The translations under genes were made by a program, and so were the position numbers. The notes below the pieces were generated by a model, which did no database searches, was not told where the DNA came from, and was given only the letters and a program-made list of their open reading frames with translations. From contig JAQJVL010000288.1 in the NCBI GenBank assembly GCA_035578905.1, forward strand, positions 1 to 64,000: a stretch of 64,000 nt of DNA, given 5' to 3'. The DNA is from Stictocephala bisonia. Its lineage: Eukaryota; Arthropoda; Insecta; Hemiptera; Membracidae. Positions 55,698 through 64,000 of this stretch are shown here, one piece after another (positions within the stretch are counted from its first letter, which is position 1; each line of letters opens with the position of its first letter).

Positions 55698-58600
55698 TAT
55701 AAATGTAAAAAGGTTAATGAATACTTAATAACTGGGAACAATCTGCATACAATGTGAAATGTAGGGCTGGCTGTGTTCTTGCGATAACAAATTTAGGTTG
55801 TTTAACTTATGTTAAATATAAATGGTAATTCTACTGAAATTGGTTGATTATGTACTTAACGTATTTGTAAGTTTGATGAACTAATGCAGTGACAATGACT
55901 AAATTACCTGTGGGGAGGGGAGGTGGGAGGGCCTTCAGGTTGAGGAAACGGCTGTTTGGCGTGACTTGGTGCAGGAAATGTTTGATGACAAACTAGCGCT
56001 GATAGGCATCTGTCGTTAGGCAGTACTTTGTCAGGAGAGGAATTAGTGTTCACATGAAGTAGTGGCCAGTGGCAAGCTTTCGTGGAACATCTATTGCCAA
56101 GTTATCCAAGTAAAACACACAGTTAAAAAAATAACCAGTATTATTAAAAACGTTTCAAAGAAATAAAAATAAAATGAGTCTAATCATCCACACATGTGCA
56201 AAAATGACTTAATTTAGGTTATAGATTAAATATTTTCGTATAAAGCATGCCGGAAATGTTGAAGAAATGCATTGAGCATAAAAAAAAAAACAAAAAACTT
56301 TATGGAACAAATGTCTGATGGATATCCCAGTCTTTGAACACATCAACTGACAGCTGAGCGGTGAGTTGAACTCATCATCGATGTCTCTGACAATGAAATA
56401 ACGAATTATAAACCTTACACAAGTTGATGTTGCCTTTTCGTAGATGTTTGCATTCCAGCTTTTTAAAATGTAAACACTTCAAGACGGTTATTGTTAAACA
56501 TTAATTTCAATCACGAGAATATTTTAAAATGCCAATAGTATCACGTTTAGCAACATTTGTAAAATATTTTAACATCAAGATAAATACATCCATTCAAAGA
56601 AATCCTTAGTGAGGTGCGAGTCTTTGCTGTTAAGAACCTGAGAAAACTTTGCTGTTAACACCCACTCGTGTCTGACGAAGGACTTCCATTAGCAACTTGG
56701 ACCTGCCTGGGAAAAGTCGTGTTAACTCGTCTATCAAGAGAGATATTTCCGGTGCAGCCGTCGTAGCCACTAAATGTACTTCTTTATTATACTATAAGAG
56801 TTCCAATGGTTTAAAAATATAGTTTAGTTTGTATCTTAATAGAATATTTCAAACATCTGTTGTCAAATGAGTTATTGTATACTTTTTTATCTTCAGCTAC
56901 TTTCTTAAAATTCACAATACTGTAAGACTAACTTAAGTTCAATGTTGTTTTCTTTCTGAGTACATATAATCCAAGGCCTATTACTGTTATAACATCCATT
57001 TGAACATTTATTTTTATCACGCCAGTAAATGTTTTGTATGACTTATGTTTGGGCTTAATTCTAGTGTAGTTGTTGTCTGGTAAAGTTTTATAGATTTAGT
57101 TCAGTTTATTCAGAATTTGGCTAATCAGTTTATACGTATTTTTACAAACAACAACAAGTAACTGTTATTTAACTATTTTAATCTTCCCTGCAGTTTATAA
57201 GGTTGGTTCTTATGGTATTTTATATTATATTGTAAATTTAATTACTAAAGTATTATTCCTTACTTAACGCTTTTCGTATTACTATAGGTAAGCCGCTTAC
57301 ATTTGCGATCTAATAAAAGCGCCAGCGCGAGAGAGATGCACTGATCGGTGGAAGTGAGATAGATAGATAACTACTATTCCAATATTCTCATTTCATTTTT
57401 ATACTGTCATGGAAACTAAGCAGACGATAGGCCGCTTGCTGGCAGCACAGTAGTAAGCCTCGCCCACTACTGCATCATTAACAGCAGTGGCCAGTGACAG
57501 TGGCCGGTAGTGTCATGGAGTGGCCGCTGGAGTGGTAGCATGCCACGCAGTTGGTACGGGTTCGATTACCGTTTGACCCTTTATGGCGCTCTCACACATC
57601 AAGGTTGTCCAAGATTGACGAACTTTCGAGTCGATCTTAAACTTATATTTTTTTAATGTCTGTGTGTTGGACGTTGAAGGTGTGAATTATACATCAAAGT
57701 TTCAAAAGACTGTAATGTCGATGTTTTGATTAAATCGTCTATTTAGTATTATGTTGTGTGGACCGAAGCGTTCTTCCATGTCATAGTGGAGTAAAACAAG
57801 ATCTCTTTACTTACATTCCAAGTGGACTTCATTCATAAGAAACATTTTCCAAGTCTTTGGAGCACTTAAGAAAACTTTGCTGTTAACATCGCATCTGACG
57901 AAGGATTTCCATTAACAGCCCTGCTTGAGTAAAAGTGAGTGTTGACCTGAATTCTTTCTCTAAATATTTCTGTTTTTTTACTCTGTAGTAGCAAGCCATT
58001 TATTTAAATTTAAAATGTTATGTTTAGATAACCCCTTAATTTAGTTGCGACGTGCTAAGAATGATAAAACTATTCTATTGTTATGAAATTTTAAAAAAAT
58101 ATAAGAAATTCTTTTTAACCAAGTATAATTTGAATATAGGCCCTATTAGTATTTTTAAAATATTGTGAGCATTTTAATTAATTCAAAATAAGCTAAAAAT
58201 TAAATAGAGAATTTATTTTAAAATTAAATTGTATCTGTATTTTGATTTGAATATGCTCTTTAAATTTATTTAGAAATTTTGGTTTTATCATTTTTTATTT
58301 GTTAAGTAACGTACTGTATTGATAATCATAAATTCTCCTATTAGAATAATTATGTACCTAGGATTAAAATGGAAAATAACACATTATCGTCTTACATAAT
58401 TGAAAAGCACAGTATCGTTATTCTGTGTGTGTAATTAGTGTTGGTGTTTGTAATTGTTTAATTAATTGTAATTACGTCAAACACGTAAGTTTCGTCGGGA
58501 CAAATAGGTACTTCTTATATTCTCGTTTTGTTATACTAAAGTTTTCATCGGTCAATCTAGTATAAATTATAAAATACAAGTTCTGAATATTGATTTGGAC

Positions 58601-58722
58601 TGTCTTTAATTTATTAACGCAATATTCTAAATATTCAAACATTGCTGAATATAGGTTGCGAATCAGTGTAAAATGGATGAATGTCATTTTTGTTAGTGAA
58701 TACGTAACAAAAATTACATTCA
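55698..58722. other. AT-rich non-coding with a diverged duplication and a SINE head
   Basis: Blocks at about 56630-56760 and 57865-57975 share AGAAAACTTTGCTGTTAACA, TCTGACGAAGGA and a TTCCATTA-CA block in the same orientation. At about 57510-57600 a tRNA-like head shows TGGAGTGGTAGCATGCCACG and the B box ACGGGTTCGATTACC, resembling the SINE at 54400. No gene is supported. Confidence 0.5.
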
Positions 58723-58912
<190 letters not shown>

Positions 58913-61253
58913 TAATTGTAGTGCGTACAATACGGCACTACAATATATAGTGCAGTATTGTAAGCCCAGAAGGTTCTGGGATGGTGATTGTGGAAAGGTG
59001 GGTCTAGGTCCTTCAGGGCGCCAATGCGAGAAAGATCTGGCTCCACATACAGCCAAATGAACTGCCATTATAGCCCTTTTCTGGAAGAAACTGGATTGGC
59101 CTAGATACACGGAAGTGCGCAGTTACCCGCACAGTGGATCTACAAATTAATCTACAAATATTAAATGGTAGATTGGGTGGTTTATAATTCTTTAAAATTC
59201 AGCTTATTTACAATTAAAATTATTATAATGTTTTTATTTAATCTTTGCTAACCTTTATACCACAAGTCAAGTGCTAGTTGTTGTATTTCCCAAGGCCATT
59301 TTCGTTAACAAACGTTAATAGTTTTCACACGGTCAACCTAGTCATGTAAATAGGTCGCAATTACATGACGTAATGTTTCTGCGTTCTTCAACAATTTTGC
59401 TTCGTTATTACAATTGGTCCGTTTTACCGCTATGTGTCATGTTTATTAATCAGTTTTCTAATATTTTTCAAAATTAAATTGTTACAACTCATGGAAACTG
59501 GCGGGAAGTTAAAAATAATTAAAAAAAACTTGTTGAAAAACGTTCGCTTGTTTGTGAAGTATTCGTCAACTACCGGCCTGTGTTTGGTAGTTAGTTATAT
59601 CTGCCTCTGGTGTCGTACGGATGTATATGCCCGGCCATATACCATTGTGCTTTTAGAGATGTAAAATAAAGTATATTCTTTAGTATGTAAAGACGAGGCA
59701 GTCAATAGCAGGGGTCTCTTTTAACTTCAGTCGTGCAATAATTTGAATCTTTGTTTTTGCAATTTGTACGCTCTGCTGAACTGATTGTCTGCAAAAGTTC
59801 CGCACAGTACCTAACTGCAGGTATGTTGGAAATAAATCAGGCCGTTACAACTAGAAAGAAGGAAATAGAAAAATTCGAAGGTAATGGAAAAAATGAAAAA
59901 AATGGTTGAAGCTTACACTAATCCTGTTTAATATTTATGTATTTTTACACTTATTATTTCCATCAGTGTTAAATAAAATAGCAACGTATTAAATATTTTA
60001 CTAAAATTAACAATGTAAAGTTAAAGTATACGAAAGGAAGCGTTAGTGGGTGTAATAGAGATCGATAAAGGAGTTTGTATTCTCCGCTGGTTGAATGTAA
60101 AGACCGTCTTTTCACTCATGTGGTCGTTGGTATTCCCGACTGGACGACCCGACAGTCAGTCTTAAGTATTCATGACCGGTAGCTATCCCAGATTTATAGT
60201 TCGTGTTCGGGAGGCTCGGATAGATCCACCTCCGTTCGGTTACATTATTTGTACGATCTTGGAAATTGTCATGTGGACCGATGCCGTAAAGTTGCAAAGA
60301 ACGCTCTTCTAATGTTGCACTTCGTTGACCATGAGATACAGACGTGAAGAAATAATAAACTTGGATTATGTTGGTTAAATTGGAACAAACAAATTCTTTA
60401 ATTTCCTTATTTTTGATAGTGATTAATTTACATGTGACACATAAACTGGTTTTTCCGAAAATTAGCTTGTATTTACACCGTATGTCCCTATTTCCATTAA
60501 AAAAAAAGATTAAAACATAATTTTACTCTGATATTTGATTATGTTACCATTTTTATTTTTATTTTTAACAATGTAAAAGTTTTCTTTTCTTCGCCCTTTT
60601 TACTTTCAAGTTTGGGATATGTGAACACAAGGGTTGGTGATGATCTTTTGTTTCCCTTTGAATTTTCGCTTTCTAGCTTGATGCCCTTTAAAAGCCAATT
60701 GGAGTTAAGGGAGTTCCGTGGCCAGTTGGAGATAAAAGAAGGTTCCAATAATACATTTCGATATAATTTCCTTATAAGGCGTATTTAAAAAAGTTATAGA
60801 CAACAAAACGCCTCCCTTGACTTAGGCCCAATGAGTGGCAAATTCATTGGATACTTCCTAGGTGAATGATGAAGTAGACTCATGATGAGTTAGCTGTACA
60901 CTTTCTGGGTTCACCATAAAGGGTCGCTCAGCCTTTCTTCGGTGAAGAACTCCAACCCAATATGCCTTCAGCAGCTTGTTTATAGATGGTTTTGAGAACA
61001 GTTGACAAGAGAACTGGTGTCTTTGTCCCATCACCTCATCAACCCTGATGGGTCACGGTACAGAAGAGTCACCCCCCCTCCCCCCATTGACCATCGAGGT
61101 CACCGCGGGTGTGGACAAAGTCTACAGGGTCCTTCAATATATTTTCCATTACTCAATAGATATTTTTATTATTATTGAAGCGTAGCTTCTTAATCACTTC
61201 TCTTGGATAATTTATTCCTAAAAAACTGACAGCCAAAGAACATGGTTAGGCTA
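58913..61253. other. AT-rich non-coding, nothing recognised
   Basis: Open frames are under 80 codons with no domain. No repeats with partners in the window were noticed. Confidence 0.4.
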
Positions 61254-61257
61254 TTAA

Positions 61258-62380
61258 GGGGAGCACGCCGCAGCGAGGCCTCCAATGCTATTTAAATGGG
61301 AAAACATGTTACTATTTAGGTACAAGTTTCTCATAACCTATAAAAACTAGGGTGATGAATTTTTTTTGCTTATTTTGTTCATGTTGGTTAATGAAGTACT
61401 CCATTATGAAGTATTTAGCTACAACAATTATTTAGGAAAAACATTTTCTTTTTTATACTATAAAAATATTTTTAATTTTAAAGTTCAAAATTTTTTTAGA
61501 CTACTTAAAACTCAATATAATTTCATAAAAATGGAGTAAATTACTCACCAAGTAGTGTAAATTATGTGTATATATTTTGAAGTCTGTAGGCCTAATAGTT
61601 CGGGAGAAAATGGTACCTAAACACTTAAAAAAGTAACTTTCGGGAAATCCATTTAAAGTCTAAACTAGCAAACACACACTAAAAACCTCCTGGAACATAA
61701 TCCTGACAATCAGTATCTTCTTTTCTTCTCTTGAGCAACCTTCTCCTAACCCTTTTTTCTTATTTTCCTTTTGAACCTCTTTATTTGCTTTTTTTATTCT
61801 ATTTTCATCAATTTTCTTCAGTCCTTCAATCATAAACTTCCCAGGTGTTATTCCTAATCTTTCAAACACATTAGCTTTACCAATGACACCCTCATTGAAG
61901 CTTATAACGGAGTCATTTACTCCAATCTGAAGAGTTTTAAGCCCTACAAATGTAGTTTTTGGAACCCTACTCCAAATCACACTATTAAAGCTCTCATTCG
62001 GATTTTGAGTCTTTCCGTGCAAACAACGTTTTAACAATTTTGGATCTGACAAATCTTTTTAAACTGGCTTTATTACATTCATTACTTCTTCAGGTAGAGA
62101 ATTTTTATGTTTATATTCTATATTTTGTTCTTGTGCCTTTTTATACTTACACCAAGACTTATTTCCAAAAGGACAAAGCTCGTATTGTGATTTTTCATCA
62201 CTTGAAAGTTTGTGGTAAAACGTTGCTGAATACATCAACGCCATTCTTGTTTTTATTTTTTTTAACCATAAAAAGCAAGGAAAGTACCAAGTGTTTTCTT
62301 AAACAGGATGAAATGGAGATTTTTTAAAGATAATAATAAAAAAAATTGAATTTTTTAACACCCGCCACGGCGTGCTCCCC
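61258..62380 (-). mobile_element. TTAA-flanked DNA transposon remnant (Mutator-like or Kolobok-like)
   Basis: Terminal inverted repeats are GGGGAGCACGCCGCAGCGAG at 61258 and, inverted, GGGGAGCACGCCGTGGCGGG ending at 62380. TTAA lies directly outside both ends (61254-61257 and 62381-62384). Inside, on the minus strand, is the C-terminal part of a Mutator-like transposase (61679-62244). The 1.1-kb size implies internal deletion. A TTAA duplication is not typical of classical MULEs (8-11 bp) but is the rule for Kolobok and piggyBac elements; the superfamily is therefore open. Confidence 0.7.
61679..62244 (-). pseudogene. Mutator-like transposase, C-terminal fragment with a stop and a frameshift
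   Basis: Minus-strand reading gives ATFYHKLSSDE, CPFGNKSWCKYKKAQ and HKNSLPEEVMNVIKPV, then an in-frame TAA at 62059-62061. The same frame resumes with DLSDPKLLKRCLHGKTQNPN, ESFNSVIWSRVPKTTFVGLK and LGITPGKFM. This is the conserved C-terminal region of a transposase family annotated in many insect genomes as mutator-like transposase domain proteins (CP-G-SWCKY, LLKRCLHGKTQNPNE, IW-R-PK--FVG). Near 61720 the frame shifts, and the canonical tail DYVPGGF followed by stop is found in another frame at 61679. The N-terminal and catalytic regions are absent, so it is inactive. Confidence 0.82.
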
Positions 62381-62384
62381 TTAA

Positions 62385-63467
62385 CAGCTCCATAACACCT
62401 CTTGTTAACTGGTGTCGCTGGATGCTTCGAATTAACATTATCATGACCAGAAATATGGCTATACCGCAGTTCAAGTGATGACGCGTTGAATCCTCTAGTT
62501 GAAAGTCTAAATAATTTAGTTTAATGATAAACACCACCTGTTGAACGAACTGAAATTAGTTCAACATGCAATTACCGTACTCTGACAAGATGTGGGACTC
62601 AAGAAAGCCGCTTAAAATTTAAAAAAATACCTGCAACACGTGCTGTTTTAAAATGTCAAAAATTTAACTTTTCGTTGATATCATAATAGCTTTCAAATTT
62701 GATCAGGGCAGTGTCAGTTTTATTTGTTAACCAAATGCAATTAAATGTAAACACGGCGCGGTCAGTTTATGTTACGTTGTACTTAATAACTGTGTATAAA
62801 ATGATATAATGCAGAATTACTAAAGCGTTTAGAATTACTTGAAAACAATCGTCAGTAATCATCAATAAGGAAATGTCTTAGCTTGTACATTAGAAATATG
62901 TTCAGTCAATGGCGCCAATTTAAACTCTAAAATATTGAATTAGTTTCTTCTTTACCCAATTTTTTTTCAGTGATATTTTACAGAGTTGTACGTCTAACTA
63001 ACGAAATTCCACTTATTGAGTATTTTTAATAAACGGTCGTTATCGTTGTTTGTAATTGTATCAGTTGTCCTAAATATCAATTGACCTTCTCTAATCTCTT
63101 TGACCTCCATTAGTCATTGCGATGTCTCTTTAAAACCAGTATTCTCTTTGCCTTATTATAAATGAAGAAATAAGATATATACTCATTTTCACACTTATAA
63201 GTTTTGGCTGTAGTTTGAAACCGAAACTAGCCTTATCTCTATTTCTGTCTATTCGTCTTTTTGTAACATTTGCGAATGTGTTTTCTTACCTTAACAGTGT
63301 CAAACGAGAGGACTATTTTCGGTCTATACATACATAGGTGATACATGATAGGTTTACAATACCGTACTCCCTTCCCGCGGTTTCCAAAGTTACCAAATTC
63401 TTGGGGTCTGATCGGCCGGTTACTATAGTAACACTGAATAAACAATCTCTTCATTTTTATTTTTTAT
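62385..63467. other. AT-rich non-coding, nothing recognised
   Basis: No supportable gene or repeat. Confidence 0.4.
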
Positions 63468-63580
63468 CATATTCATTCATAAGTAAGACGCCGATCGTAA
63501 AGATATGGGCGAATATGAGTGGCGAATGATTGTGGTCATTGTTACTAAGGTCGACTGTTCCTCAGAAAGAGCTGTTTATT
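63468..63580 (-). repeat. SINE 3' part, minus strand
   Basis: On the minus strand: AGTAACAATGACCACAATCA, TTCGCCACTCATATTCGCCC and TTTACGATCGGCGTCTTACT. It matches the body and tail of the SINE at 19730 in inverted orientation. Confidence 0.65.
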
Positions 63581-63587
63581 ATTAGCC

Positions 63588-63810
63588 CAATAGCCAGAGC
63601 AACTAAGAGACCTGCGGCTTTACATGGAATCCGAACCACGTAGTGTTGGTCTGATACTCATCTAACTGACAAGCCTGACACTTGGTTCTCTTCCCTCATC
63701 AATATTTGAACCTTGACTATCATCTAACTCATGACACATCATGGACACACCAGACTTCCTAGTAGTTTCTACGTCGATGGCAACCATTTAGCTGTCGCCG
63801 TGTCGGTATT
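63588..63810. repeat. SINE-like repeat, partner of 461-660
   Basis: It shares ATGGAATCCGAACCACGTAG and TTGGTCTGAT with 461-660, and a CGGCTTTACAT block with the SINE at 54400. Diverged; class inferred. From 63811 to the window end I see nothing further. Confidence 0.4.
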
Positions 63811-64000
63811 AAGAGGAACGACACAGTATTACTATCGACTTTTGTCATAGTTCTTTAACCAATAAATTTTGACATTTCAGATTCAGATTGGGCATAGTAC
63901 CCTCCTTTTCTTAGTGAGGTATGGTATTCAGCTATTTCTTCCTAAGTTAAAAGGTATATATTTTTTTAGTGCAGTGTTTGAGAAGGGGTTTAACTTTTTT

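Overview
The window looks like AT-rich, non-coding nuclear DNA from an arthropod, most likely an insect. No host protein-coding gene, rRNA gene or canonical tRNA gene can be supported. The evidence for this setting is an intact P-superfamily transposon with a THAP-domain transposase and a spliced intron, mariner and hAT-type elements with correct target-site duplications, tRNA-derived SINEs, RTE-like and jockey-like LINE remnants, and many minisatellites. I cannot name the species from sequence alone.

Layout. 1-4 kb: a 22-unit minisatellite of about 105 bp. 4.1-12 kb: a fold-back element, MITE-like elements, a short hAT-like element and a very regular 12 x 113 bp array. 12-21 kb: mostly unrecognised AT-rich DNA with a 975-bp hAT-type element (perfect 8-bp TSD), MITE copies, a SINE and a 79-bp (TA)n mini-element with a 7-bp TSD. 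21-24.5 kb: two copies of one dispersed segment; the first has grown two internal minisatellites (70 bp and 63 bp), and a 140-bp triplicate lies between the copies. 25-34 kb: LINE fragments, SINEs, microsatellites and small palindromes. 34-39 kb: an 11 x 141 bp array that is open as a 47-residue protein repeat, and a 16-bp AT-rich satellite. 40.0-51.3 kb: the P element. 51.8-52.6 kb: a palindromic mariner derivative. 54-64 kb: SINE copies, a (CA)n/(CGCA)n tract and a TTAA-flanked element carrying a decayed Mutator-like transposase fragment.

The centre of interest is 40014-51262. A P element with terminal inverted repeats of about 275 bp and flush 7-bp direct repeats encodes a 900-residue THAP9-like transposase in two exons, with zinc-binding and putative DDE residues in place. 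Its single visible intron contains a second transposon: a 4.3-kb, nearly perfect palindrome made of two head-to-head copies of the 3' exons of a Mutator-like (MULE) transposase, with its own terminal motifs and an 8/9 direct repeat. Transcription of the P gene would place a hairpin of about 2 kb against MULE transposase mRNA in the pre-mRNA. That layout resembles the inverted-duplication silencer Mu killer of maize. A palindromic mariner derivative sits only 0.5 kb beyond the P element. The structures are visible in the sequence; the silencing role is inference.
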